Source: Trichoplax sp. H2 (Eukaryota > Placozoa > Uniplacotomia > Trichoplacea). Taken from it: a stretch of DNA of 64,000 nucleotides. Numbering within the stretch: position 1 is the stretch's first letter; every line of letters begins with the position of its first letter. The translations under genes and the position numbers were made by a program. This document shows positions 11,084-23,529 of this stretch, piece by piece. The stretch covers positions 868,001-932,000 of the forward strand of contig NOWV01000007.1 in the NCBI GenBank assembly GCA_003344405.1, given 5' to 3'. Under the pieces are notes generated by a model. It was not told where the DNA came from. It made no database searches and saw only the letters and a program-made list of their open reading frames with translations.

Positions 11084-13509
11084 TTAATTGTAATCTTGAG
11101 GATCATGTAAATCTCGTGATGCTTTGCACAGAATGAAGTTGGTAAATTTTTGAGAAATTTTTATAGCCGTTCCTGTTGGTATTAACAGAATTGCGAAAGC
11201 TACAATAAGTAAAATTGTACCCAAAATTTTGACTTCCGTAAAAGCTAAATTGCGTGTTACTGCATCAATAATCGAGTTTAAAGGTATTCCAAAAAGTCCA
11301 CCAAGGGAAACGAATATCGGATAAGTTACGGCGATTCCAAGTATAAGGAAAAAATTATTTAGTATATTAAATGTGATAGTGACCAGTAACGTTCCCCAAG
11401 GAATAGTAGACCATAAATTTATATCAACGCCCGTATTGCTTAGTATAATTACTGGTATCCAAGATAAGAAGAGCGATAATACACCAATAATGGAAATTAG
11501 AAATGATACCTGAAGTAGCGGCCTGTCGCCAATTATTAATTTCACGGAAACCTATATAAAGTAGTGATAAGAAGGCACAACGATTACGCATAACTTGGAA
11601 CAAGTGTTAGCGTCTTATATCGATATAACTAATTAGACATAATCATGATATAATATGATGTAATTAGATATAACCGATACAATTATAGATTGAGTAATTT
11701 TTGAAAGTTTGATCTACTTACACGATAGAAGGCGCTTATAATAGAGGAAGCAACAGCCAATATTACACCTATAATCGTAATGGTCCCGAAGCCATCAGCA
11801 GCTGTAAACAAAACAACACCAATAATAGATAAAATTACAGCTCCAGCCTAAGATCCACAAATGCAAATATACGAGTGTTAATAGTTGTCAGGTAAATTAT
11901 TTCTAGAATTCATCCTATTATTAAGGCTCCGATCGCTTTAGTTAAAACATACGCCTACTAAAAATTTAGAATACGTAAAGACGTAGTTAAAAGCGATTGG
12001 TGTGTTTATACAACTGATCTTTCTATGAATAAAAAGGTTCTAAAAATTGCTTTAAATTACCCTAAGAAGAATAAATTGTTCTTTCAATAGTATGATGGAA
12101 AGAATGTAAACAAATCCAGCAGTTGAAGAGAAAATCGCAGTCATATCGGATGGCGCAATGAACTGTAAAGCGTAAAAATTCGTAATAATGGCACTATCTA
12201 GTAATAATGCCAATAAAAGAATTCGCAGGAAAACTGTTCTTATAATTCCATGCTCAGAATAAAGAAGTTTAGCTTCTCTGTAAAGGCAAACATGAATATA
12301 ATTTCAGAATTTCATAAACAGTCAATTCTACATCGAAAGTTATTTATATGCTTGCGTAGTTGATAATTTTAACCTGTAGCACTGTTGGAAATTGTAACCA
12401 TTAAATAGAATCATTAAGAATGAGACAACTGGAAATATGATAACATATGAAGACATTCCTAACCTTTTATTTAAAAATACAAAAGTAAAGTTTCTGTTAG
12501 TTGAAAATGTTTTGTAAAACTGTTGTTTAAAGTCTTAGATTGTTGGCATAAAATACTAACTTACGATACTATATATGGTGACAAAGTGGACACAAACACA
12601 CCGAATGATGCAACTTGTAGTGGTTTGGTCATGCTAACTATGTTATATTAGCCTATTAGCCATGACTGTAAATGATATATCGGACAACTAGTACATTGCA
12701 GCACGTACATTCAATGAAACGATTTCGAAATTATTATCTATCACTATTATGCTCGTTTTCTTGAAGTCAATTGCCTGAGCTTCTTACCATGTATAAAATG
12801 TTACAGAAGTAAAATTATGTTCGATTGAATATAAATTTTTCCCAAATTGGTTTACCAAGCTAAAGGTAATAGCAATGAGTATCACCACGGTAATTCCAAC
12901 AGTTGCTTCTTTAACTGATAAAGAAATTTTCAGTTGTTGCTTCTCCCGTAATAGGCCATCGTCTACCAGACAATCATTACATTTATTACTTATTAATGCA
13001 ATTTCTATATTGTAAATGATTATTTCTCAATGCATTCAACGGTAATTATGTGTACATCGTAATTAAAATAAAATATTACTGTAGTTGTTTACTCTCAAGG
13101 TTAGTTTTATGAAGAGGACTTACTATTTCTAAGTTCAATAGCAAGATCATAGCTATTCATCGATGGATGGCGGCCGCTATTTGATTTTGTATGATTCTCT
13201 GCAAGTACTAGTAAATTGTTATAGTTAATCAGAAAAGTCATGCAATCTAGTATACACAGCAATAAGGTTTAATTCAAATTATCACTGAGGTACATGAACG
13301 CTATTATTGCTTGTTTTGAGGCGTTTTTAGAACATCTTTCGCATTGAACAGTAGTAAAGACATCTTGATTTGTTTTGAATAATTTTACTTTTTTCTAATG
13401 AATAGAATGATCATTTCTACAATATATCAGACAAGTCAACTAGTTGAAAGAGTGTTGGCGTTTGGAATATTCTATCCAAAATACCTGATGATTGTGTTTT
13501 CTTTTCCAT
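11084..13509 (-). CDS. SLC35F3/4: SLC35F3/F4-like transporter, gene C
   Basis: Tandem paralogue of gene B. Exons in transcription order: 13509-13485, 13198-13124, 12962-12788, 12463-12374, 12277-12061, 11847-11722, 11551-11084; all GT-AG, phases 1,1,2,2,0,0; 391 aa. First exon encodes MEKKTQSS, exon 2 has NSYDLAI, exon 3 has TM1 with an NQFGKNLY end, exon 5 has S-D-M-T-A-I-F, and the last exon begins V-S-V-K-L-I-I-G-D. Intron 2 is only 161 bases and lacks the element found in gene B. The frame is intact throughout, so it looks functional. Its 5' end faces gene D across 4.6 kb of repeats. The substrate is unknown. Confidence 0.92.
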
Positions 13510-14062
13510 AATGTTTGTTACAAATAAGTTGTCATCAGAACCACAGTATCGTTGTTAATCATTTTTGGCAATAGTAAATATGATTTTTTGGTTGTGGGTT
13601 CAGAGCCTACAGTAATAAAATTGAATGAATTTATTGCTGATTTTAAATGATAGCAAGTACATCATCTGATGTTGTTGCGGTTTAGCTATAAAATGATTAT
13701 TTAATCACACGAGTGATAGGACTGAAATACAAATGAAATTATACTATTAGCATTTATCAGTTACCGCTATCTTGGTATCAGTAGTGATAATCTGATTGCC
13801 AATCTACTGTAGTATACTGTATTGTAGACCAACAACATATCCTTTACCCTTAGCGAATTGTCGTACAGTGACTACTACTACTACTATGGCACTACCTACA
13901 GTCTATGGCAACTATGAAAAGAGCGTAAAACAATAACAATCCATCATAAATTATTGCAGTAAGTTCAAAAATAAACTCGATTAATGAATTAATCGTGTAC
14001 GAAGAAGGATGTAAAGATGAGCCCATTTATTTAATTCGTCGATAACTTGTAGTATAGTACTA

Positions 14063-14083
14063 TTAGGGTTAGGGTTAGGGTTT
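14063..14083 (+). repeat. interstitial telomeric repeat (TTAGGG)3
   Basis: Three perfect TTAGGG units followed by TTT. This is the animal telomere repeat, placed inside a gene cluster. It may mark a repaired break, telomerase-mediated insertion, or chance in AT-rich DNA; three units is short. Confidence 0.7.
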
Positions 14084-14308
14084 AATCGATCAAGGCAATT
14101 GGATACTATATTGTAAAAAATGAGAATTCACTGCTTGCCATGTTATAGAAGTGGAAAGTTAGCTGGCACTCACTATCGAGCAGTGAGCATTTTCTGACTG
14201 TTGGTTGTTTAGTTTAATAATCTAATTCTTGGATAAAAGTTGAGATGGATACGTACTCTACAGCGCATTGAACAGGCAATATGGTGGTTGTATGTCTGTC
14301 ATGTCTTC

Positions 14309-14526
14309 CCATTTCAGCGCTTCATTTTCTCCACTTATTTTGCCACTTTTTTTAACATCTAAATATAGCAGTAAAGTGCTGTCCACCCGGTAGTAAAGGC
14401 AACAAGTAGCTAATCCCTCTAGCGATTTCAGCACATCATTTTCTTCAGCTATTTTGCAACATTTTAGAACACCCAGCAACAACAGCAAAACGCCAATGAC
14501 TCCTGGTAGTATAGGCAACCAGTAGC
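14309..14526. repeat. two-copy tandem repeat, about 116 bp
   Basis: The phrase ATTTCAGC at 14310 and 14426 opens two diverged copies. Both continue with a CATTTTCT block and end in a GGTAGTA-AGGCAAC phrase. An open frame on the minus strand crosses both copies, but it also reads through the adjacent microsatellite as alternating Thr-Gly, so I do not call it a gene. Confidence 0.6.
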
Positions 14527-14566
14527 CAGTACCGGTACCAGTACCGGTACCAGTACCAGTACCAGT
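14527..14566. repeat. hexanucleotide microsatellite CCAGTA/CCGGTA
   Basis: About seven hexamers alternating CCAGTA and CCGGTA. They contain GGTACC palindromes and adjoin the 116-bp repeat. Confidence 0.8.
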
Positions 14567-14829
14567 AAGCAGTTCCTGGCCTGAAGGAGTCTGGTGCGGA
14601 AACCAGTGACAACGTGATTGATAGTATAACTTGTCACGTACGCTAATGAACATCTACTCTATTAGCACAGCACTACTGTTATGAGCACCACTATTAAAAT
14701 GAAACGGCAACTAAAATAAATAAATGACCTAAGGTCACGTGTTCACGTCTTCAAATCCATACTAAACAATATATTTCAAAGTCATCCATGGGAAGGCATA
14801 GTACCACTGTGAAGAGTAACTGGCTTGGA

Positions 14830-15490
14830 AAAGAAACAAGTCCCAGCCGGCCATTGCTGTAATTAATCTTGACTTGAAGACAATTTTTGCTCTCCATGTT
14901 TGCAGTTTCTTCTTGCAAGAGATACAAGTCCCAGCAGGCCATTGCTGTCATTAATCTGACTTGAAGACAATTTTTGCTCTCCTTGCTTGCAGTTTCTTCT
15001 TGCAAGAGACACAAGTCCCAGCAGGCCATTGCTGTCATTAATCTGACTTAAAGACAATTTTTGCTCTCCTTGCAAGAGATACAAGTCCCAGCCGACCATT
15101 GCTGTCATTAATCTTGACTTGAAGACAATTTTTGCTCTCCTTGCTTGCAGTTTCTTCTTGCAAGAGACACAAGTCCCAGCAGGCCATTGCTGTAATTAAT
15201 CTGACTTGAAGACAATTTTTGCTCTCCTTGCTTGCAGTTTCTTCTTGCAAGAGATACAAGTCCCAGCAGGCCATTGCTGTAATCAATCTGACTTGAAGAC
15301 AATTTTTGCTCTCCTTGCTTGCAGTTTCTTCTTGCAAGAGACACAAGTCCCAGCAGGCCATTGCTGTCATTAATCTTGACTTGAAGACAATTTTTGCTCT
15401 CCTTGCTTGCAGTTTCTTCTTGCAAGAGATACAAGTCCCAGCCGGCCTTTGCTGTAATCAATCTGACTTGAAGAGAATTTTTGTTGGCCG
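14830..15490. repeat. 87-bp minisatellite, about 8 copies
   Basis: The phrase CTTGAAGACAATTTTTGCTC recurs at about 14873, 14960, 15046 (one change), 15118, 15204, 15290, 15379 and 15467. Spacing is 86-87 bp, apart from one 72-bp copy that lacks the TTGCTTGCAGTTTCTTC part. Units differ by a few bases only, so the array is young or homogenised. 87 is a multiple of three, so the minus strand stays open over several copies. However, 86-bp units shift the frame and neither end continues into an exon, so I treat it as non-coding. Confidence 0.9.
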
Positions 15491-18094
15491 TTCGGTCAAA
15501 ATTGGGATCGAAGCCTGTGAAAGAGGTAAGTAAAGATCCTCTTCTTCATCAGGATCAATGTGTTCTTTTCCCCTTGATGATGGAGGGAAACAAGCAATGT
15601 TTTAACATGGACATTGTGGTGAATAGTTTGCAATGATGGATAGACTAGCGTAGTACACAATTATTCGATTAGATTGGAAAAACCGTTTAGCTAGGATTTC
15701 CCAGTGAAACATCGTATTTTGACTGACCTTTAGCAGATACCATAAGAATAGTATTCATGTTGTCTGCTAACTACGACACATACTCCCATCTTCATCTCGT
15801 CGATGATGGCGATCTTGAACATTTGTAGATGATCAATAATTATAATTGTCATAATCAGTATTTACAACTACATACTAACGTAAAGCCATACATAGTGGCG
15901 TGACAGAGATTGACTCAAGTTTTACTTATCTCTTTTTTCTTCATTATTTATTTATTTTGGAAAAAAATTAAGAGATAATTTATGATATCATTCATAATGA
16001 ACTCCACCTAGTTTTTCGACTTTCCTGCTCAATTCGTCCAAATTTAACAGCAGCTACTCTAATGTAATTGGATACTTTTCTGTGCTACACAGAACTAAAT
16101 GATTATTCCACCTCTTGATTTTATTCGACGTAGCTCCACGAACCCTTAATAGTGACGATAGATGACATCATTTTTAAACTCCATCGATCAAGTCAACTTT
16201 ATTGTTCTACCTGCTTTCAATTTCGAATAATTTGTTTAAATCTCTATTATAGTCTTTGATGTACTTTTTTTATGTTCAACTTGATGCATCCTATCCTTTT
16301 CAATGGATAAGCAACGCATTCAGTGATGAATATCATTAGATTCCACTTTTAGTACTCCTCAGATATTTTTGCCTAACTGCAAGAGAGTGTAAATGCATAG
16401 CATTAGACATGCCAGTATCACTTCAATTTCATCCCGTTCAGTGGAAAGAAATGATTCTATTTGCATCCAGATTCTTTCATTCTCAGAAATTACATTTCTT
16501 CTCTACTTTATGGTAATGATGTACTACCATTCGCTGAAATCATTAAAGTACGGTTACTACACCAGGCGATATTTCAAATGGCTTGTCATTTGAAACGCTA
16601 CTTGAGCACACTTTGTACTACTTTAAGTGCAGTAACTAACTGCATATGAACTGTTACTTATGAGCCAAACTTTCGGCTACTCTCCTCATTTGAAGTCACA
16701 GGATTAATCATATTGGGCGATACTGTACGATGCAATTATGATTTTCACACTGCTGTACCCAGAATGCCATAATTTCATCATCCGTATAGTTACCTGCATT
16801 TACTTGAAGTCTATAACGAGAATCCGATACCTTCTATCAAACTTGATGATAGGCGCCAAAATATCACCTGCTTAACCCTCGAGGATACGTGCAAATGGGA
16901 TCAATGGTACCACAATTTCTCATAAAAGATCATTTATTGAGAAAAATATCCAAATTGTAACATTCTTTATGTACTGTAGATATTGTCTATAAATGTTTGT
17001 TGTCGCTTATATAACTTCATGGTTGTTTATATGGTGTAAAGATTAGAATCTAGAGAGTATATCTTCATAGTTTTAACGTCCTCTATTTAAATTATTTGGT
17101 CTTTATTTGAGCAATTCAATATTATGGGGTCCATTGGACCCCACTTGCACCTTAACGTTATATAGAACTTGCACGCATGGCGGTTCAGCTGCTACTTTAT
17201 TAGTATTAAGAATTGCACCTGGGTAATTCTAATCGAGCGTACAACACTATGTAGTTTAATTCGTAGATTAGTTGGAATGTCGATTACTAAAGGAACACCT
17301 TCACTAATAGTATGTAAAAAAAGGGATATGTGAAATCAGATAATGAGCCGTAAATACTTGATCAGTCTTGCATTGTACTATTTGCGTTTTCGATCAAACT
17401 GTGGCATCTAAACCTTCTCGAGCCTCCACTAATTTCTGTAGGATACGCATAAAGCCTGTTAACAGACAATCTCGATACCTGCATCGAATACCGTATAAAC
17501 TTCATTGCCTTACCCGCTTGATATTAAGTAAAATTAAAGATTACATCTGATAGTTATAATTTAACAAATGAGTAACAATTAATCTTGTCCAACAACGCAG
17601 TCAATAGGAAACTCTGTAATTTTGTCTCAATCTTTACCTTGATAGTTCTCTTACATCTGAAATGGCCAGATCTTGAACTTTCTCAATCAAATTACAGATA
17701 AAGCTTCCACATCAGATTAACACGCTGTATTAAAATCGAATAAATTGCAACCGCCTTCAATCAGCGATGAGTGAATTATTTCTCCGTTTCTTGATGTAGC
17801 CATATACTATTACATCTAATTAGGCAAAAAATAATAAATTATCCAAGTTAACATGATCGGCTTTAATTTTTTACAAGTTCTTACAATACGTAAACTATTT
17901 AGAGATCTGTCGATCTGTGTTCTGTTTCACACTGGCGTTTTGACAATTATACATATGCTGATAATATAATTAGTAGTATGCTCGCTTGCCTACACAAAAA
18001 TATTTTGTGTACAAAGGGTGTTTACCAATTTATTATACTGTGCAGGCTAAATCTTATTATTTTCTTACATCGTCCTTCTAGGTTAGTTATAGCA

Positions 18095-20756
18095 ATGGTT
18101 CAGTCGGAAGAAGTGGACCGAAATTCCGAAGTAGAGATTAGAAGCAACAAAGACTTACCTTCAATTCAAATTGGTAGTAGAAATACATGTTCCTCGAAAT
18201 ATTCGATATGATACAATAATCTAAAGTTAGACTTAGCAATACTTTTATCTCTGCTATTTAAATGCCCCCACTTTTCATTATCTATCTTTTAGTTAATTCG
18301 AATCATACTTTCATGTTAAAATAGTTCAGCATATTTATGACTTAGCTTGCAATACTTCTTTGTTACTATCGTTTGAGATGTACACAAGTTAATGGATATT
18401 ATGCAATCAAGGAAGGATTAACCATATCGTGATTCGAACTAATATCTGTTTTTACTATTCGTTTAAACAATTGATAGATAAAAATGCTAGCCGTGACGAT
18501 GTCAACTCCATGAGTAGTTATGAGATGGCTGTGCATGGTGGTATCTCAAATTTTGATTAATATAATTAACTATAAAGATATACTTGTTTAATTTTAGCTC
18601 TTGACTACATTTTATTTGCTTTTATCAATTAATTATAAATAGATAATGTCGATTCCAAGTTAACAAACTGTAGTCTATCAACTAAGTTTTTTATCAAATT
18701 TATTCACAGACCTGTTATCTTACTAAGTGTATTACTATCACAATCTTACTTTCACCACAGATGCACTAGGCAAACAAGCTAGCTCAAAGACTTCATTACG
18801 AAAAACCCTGTATGGTGTCATAATTGTAATATGTAGTGGCATAAGTGTTTGCGCAACTACACAGTTTACAAAGGTTTCTTATGACCAGGAAAATTTTACA
18901 TCTACTGCGTTAGCGAATTGGTAAAGACTTGAACATTACAATTACTCTTTCAAACCAAAAAAATATCTGCAGTAATATATATTATTTGAAAGACATCTGT
19001 TCCTTGTTTCATTACAAACAATACTATTTAATCTTATAATAAATTGATATCTCGTCTCATTTATAGGTTATCTAGAACTGGATTAACTATAAGTTATCCC
19101 GTAATTTCGATGATTTTCTTTTGCTCTGGCCGAAGTCATTATGACACTTTTAAGTAATTCGATAGTAATATGTAGACCTGAGAAAGGCTCAGTTTAGCTA
19201 GATTACAGTATCATAGTTATATTTTAGCGTCTTAAAGTTAATAGCTGTAAAATTAAGCCAAAAGTGAAAGCAGTAGTATAAAGTCATAGCAATGATCACT
19301 TTGGAACTTCTGTATCATATTTATAGTAGTATTGTAATTACGTGTTGCTCTTAGAGAGGCTGGTCTCATATGCGGTAAAGATGGGTTCACTCTTAAAGGT
19401 GCAGCTATCAGAATGTTACCCTTGGCTTTCATAACAGCTGTATCAACGTATACCTACTATTACGCTCTGACATTTACCAGTTCTACGGATGTTACAGCGG
19501 TTTTTTCCTCTGCCGCGGGTTTTGTCTACATTCTCTCTATAATATGGCTGAAAGAACCTTTCGTTATTTTTCGGGTAGGAATACGTATAAATATAAGTAT
19601 AGAATTTAAATTTTCAGCTGTTAATATAAGTTAAAAACTAGGATGTGTGAAGCTACTGCCAATAGTGCAATTGGAAGTTAGAGTGTGAAAGTTTCGTAGT
19701 GCTGCATTTTGCCACTACTCGAATGATGTTTAAATAGACTGTGATGTAGCATGTAGTACGTTAATTTAATATGAAGAAGAGATTATTAGATGTAAGGATA
19801 CAGTGGTATACTTGCTTAGTTTTAATATGTTTTACAATGTTTTACTGCATCATTTGAGTTGTAAACTGTTGCTTTATCTTCCAATCTGAATCTTTCTTGA
19901 CATCAATATTTATATTAAAACCCTTTTAGTTCTTGGCTGTGATCTTCTCTATTGGAGGCGTAGTTTTAATTGCTTATTCCGAGGGGTTAGGATCTTTTGG
20001 AGCAATTGGTGTTTTACTAGCTGCAGCAAGTGCATTAATATCTGCTGTTTACAGAGTAAGTATGAAAAAGTAAATCTAATATTTGGCATTTTTTACTGCG
20101 TTGGGATTGCTTTCATATTCGTAAGGATACATTACAGCGTATCGATTTAACTGCTAGTTTGATCTACCTTGAGTTGATGTCCATTACGGCATTGTACAGT
20201 AAGCATTGATACTAAAGGTGAATTTGATAACTATGAAACAAAACCGTACCGGATGGTATCTAATTTATATTACTTGACATACTTTCCTTCTGAATTTGAA
20301 ACTTTTTCATTGTAGGTAGTTGCAAAGAAATATATGGTCCATCCATCGGTATCTCAAGCTGCTTTATTTGCGTCCTTACTAGGCATTTATAGTATGTTGG
20401 CGCTATGGATTCCCACTGTAATCTTGCATGCTGTTGACGTGGAGCCGATAACAATTGCAAGCTTTCCTTGGACTTTGCCTTTAATTGTTCTCTTTCATGT
20501 TCTGTATAACTTATTTCTTTGTATTGCAATCGCTATTACCTATCCTGTATATGCATCATTAGGACCGCTATTGGCTATTCCCTTGAATGCAGCGATTGAT
20601 GTTGGGTATCGACAGGAAGTCTTTAACACCTACAAAATATTAGGCACCGTATTTTTAGTAGTCGGATTTTTAATCCTGACAGTCCCGTTGCCATTGATGT
20701 TGACATTTTCCGCTAAAGTTCGTTCATTAATTACATTTAAACCTATTAAAAATTAA
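18095..20756 (+). CDS. SLC35F3/4: SLC35F3/F4-like transporter, gene D
   Basis: Ten-helix SLC35F3/F4-type transporter, first of the D-E-F subgroup. Exons 18095-18173, 18478-18540, 18761-18920, 19067-19153, 19355-19574, 19930-20055, 20316-20756; GT-AG, phases 1,1,2,2,0,0; 391 aa. The N-terminus is longer and acidic (starts MVQSEEVD). Exon 2 carries SSYEMAV at the place of NSYQLAI. The exon 5 patch S-T-D-V-T-A-V-F is the same as the form I know from vertebrate SLC35F3/F4, and exon 6 has YSEGLGSFGAIG. Exon 4 is 87 nt and exon 5 is 220 nt, as in E and F, against 90 and 217 in A-C. The exon 2 donor could be three bases earlier (18537); 18540 was chosen because its donor is better and the exon then equals 63 nt as in gene A. 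Confidence 0.91.
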
Positions 20757-20943
20757 CTCTGAATTAGAATGAGATGAAAGCATTACCACTAGCCTTGATG
20801 TTAATACATCGAGCACAAGACCTAAAATTATCTTAATTCAACTTGCAGCGTCTCTCAGTGCGACTGGATTTCTTAATACTAATATTATTATCCTAATATA
20901 TTGAGGATTCTATCTCATAAAATAGCATTTGTCCTTTGATTTA

Positions 20944-20949
20944 AATAAA
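20944..20949 (+). terminator. AATAAA poly(A) signal of gene D
   Basis: A canonical AATAAA about 190 bases after the gene D stop codon; the likely 3' processing signal. Confidence 0.4.
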
Positions 20950-23529
20950 AGTACGTTGCTGCAACATTCTAAATGATCTTGTCATATCCCAATAAGCAAC
21001 TTAGAATTTTTAAACAACTTGTTTCACAAATGTTATAAATTTATCTGCCATTTATCCCAGAATGTACAAATAAAGAATTGTACGTGTGCGATATCTTTTC
21101 GGTATGACAGTTTAAAATATGTATGTGATGATGAAGGTGATTTTATATATGCATGCATGTTTAATTTCTCACCATCTATAGTGATTAACTTCTATACAGT
21201 TTCAGTATTGCAATAATACGACTATATCAAGGTTTCTTGTAACAATATCGTTGCATACATCAACTAATATCGAATTAATTTTAGTTTAATTCGAACTTTT
21301 TGAACTCTTAACATTTTGATAAGAAATTGCATTTTTCGTTAAAAAATGAATGAAATGCATAACCAATTAATGGTGATATTCCAGACTACTAATAATTTTA
21401 TTTCATAAAGAGGATAATTATAAGACTTCTAGTAATTTTAACTGAGGATATGCAGTATTAACGAAGATTTAACAACATTCTATAAGATATCCTGCCTATA
21501 TAAGTATGCGTGCATATGACGCTGTATTTAGTGTTATAAGTATATCCGAGGAACTCCTTAAAGGTTGTTGATTAATATATTCGTATGCTATATAGTGCAG
21601 TAGAAGAAATCAGTAGTTGGTAGCATACACTCGATACTATTCAATGCTTCGTATTGTTAGGGACCCAGAATTTTTTCTCTTACTCCTTTGCTAATGACTT
21701 CTGGTTATTACTCATTCTATGATTCGTAATCGTAATACGATCACGTACTGAATAAATTGTCCCCTTATTTGTTTTCAGGTTTATTCTTATATAAATAAAT
21801 ATTAGCAATGATTTAGTCTTCAATTTAGTACATAGATTACGATTAGTTTGACTAGCTACTTATTGATTTTCCACACCAGTACGGGTGGTACTAATTTATG
21901 GTTTTATAACAATATCAACTAATTTATTAATGTCAAAAAGTACTGGGAAATTATCAACAGCTGAATCAGTTATTATTCACTTTTATACATCCTATTTTTA
22001 TAGTAGAGTCGTTCATAATCTTCAATTGCGTACTAGCAAAACAAGAGATAGTCTGTTATTGAAGTAAACATAGACATACTTTTCTCATGCTATACTTTGT
22101 CAAGTATCTGTCAATACAAAGTGTACTAATCTAATGTACTTACTCGTACTAAATAATTATAAGAGTAATCATATCTATCACAGCAGTTTGTTCATACCAC
22201 AGTATTAACTTTGAAACAAGCAAGAAATTAGTAAGAGCTTTTAGTCAATTGATATGAAAATGATAGTTAAAGATTGATTCTTAGCAATCATTAAACATTT
22301 TGATACATCAAAATAAGTTTTCTGTTTATAATTAACACTGTATAGGATCGTAATAGCTATGTACTAGTCCCTGTGTGTAAGAGTCAGTCAATCTTTCTAC
22401 GTAGGTTGAATACATGCTGTCATATCGATTATTTGATTTCATATATAATCAGAAATTGACGATTAAGGAAACATCAGGATAAAGAATATCGAGTAATCGT
22501 GCAGATAACGGCTCAAGTCTCCAACCCTTTCAATCTATATTTAACCGGTACGTTATCTTACACTTAAATTTTACTCAACTTACCAGCTATATTCCATGGT
22601 TCGCTTTTTTTTGATACATGTGCTCTTTAAAATCAATCGCGCTATTCATTAGGTATTTTCAATATTTCTTTATAGTGATCTTGATTTTATACTTACTGAG
22701 GGAAATTTATTTCCACGCTGCATAACATGGTTGATTTTTATCGTTTTAACCAAGTGGATAAGACGATTTAAACGATTAAAATAGTACTTTTGCTATTTTA
22801 GATTTTAATTGCAGGAACAAAATCGCTCAAGTCGATAGTTCGATTAAACCTTCATTATAACAGTACACTAGTCCATACTGAGATGATTGTTGCTACTATC
22901 AAGCATTAAGAATGCTTAGAATCACTTCAATAAAGATTCATTGTTCATAAAAAATATTGTATATGAAGCTTGATCTGAGCATATTAATGCACTTCTTTAT
23001 GCTTAACAGTACGCAAATTCTCGACTATTAGTAACTCATTCTCTAGTATTAAGAAGAAAAAGAGACCTTGTATTGTAGCTCAGTTTATCGAAGATATTTT
23101 AGACTTCGAGTACATTCATAAATATACTACGCAATAGTATAAGCAATAGACCAATGGCCTTGAAGGGAAATAGGAATAATTTTCGTCGGTAAACATTCAC
23201 TTATTAATTTTTCACTAATAATCAAACATATAAGCCTATTTAATTCCATTCTGAAATTCAAACTAAGGAATTTCTATTCTACGAGTACATGATGTAGCTT
23301 AGGAAATGTTGGTAATTGATAATAGTAATTTAGCTTTTATAATTTAAAGTAACTATTGATAAAGAATAAAAGCTAACAAATATGCTGCATTGTCCGTAAC
23401 AAATAACTTGTTGACTACACGAATATAGAGTAAAACGTCACAAGGTTGATACTATCTAAATTACACTTTGTTGAAGCACTGTATTTGGTTGTTAGGCCAT
23501 AATCGTTCTTGATTCATGTTTCATAGATT
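20950..23529. other. gap between genes D and E
   Basis: No complete gene is seen. The open stretch 21885-22067 translates as a hydrophobic helix (LIYGFITISTNLLMSK) followed by a polar turn with LSTAESV and a second hydrophobic start. That layout recalls the first two helices of EamA-type transporters. It could be a relic exon of another transporter, but I cannot find neighbouring exons. The rest is plain AT-rich sequence. Confidence 0.4.

Larger units (their letters stand above)
13510..18094. other. repeat-rich gap between divergent genes C and D
   Basis: No gene is recognised. In order it holds a TTAGGG tract (14063-14083), a two-copy repeat of about 116 bp (about 14309-14526), a GTACCA/GTACCG microsatellite (14527-14566) and an 87-bp minisatellite (about 14830-15490). 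Then come about 2.6 kb of ordinary AT-rich sequence without convincing exons. Genes C and D are divergent, so promoters of both should lie at the two ends. Confidence 0.6.

Noticed and set aside
14258-14653. 131-codon minus-strand open frame
   Set aside because: It runs through a microsatellite (Thr-Gly run) and a 116-bp duplicate; openness follows from the repeats, with no family similarity.
14751-15461. several overlapping minus-strand open frames
   Set aside because: They are the 87-bp minisatellite read in different frames; no flanking exon continues any of them.
14830-15490. possible CRISPR-like array
   Set aside because: Units are directly adjoining and similar over their whole length, without unique spacers, and the genome is eukaryotic.
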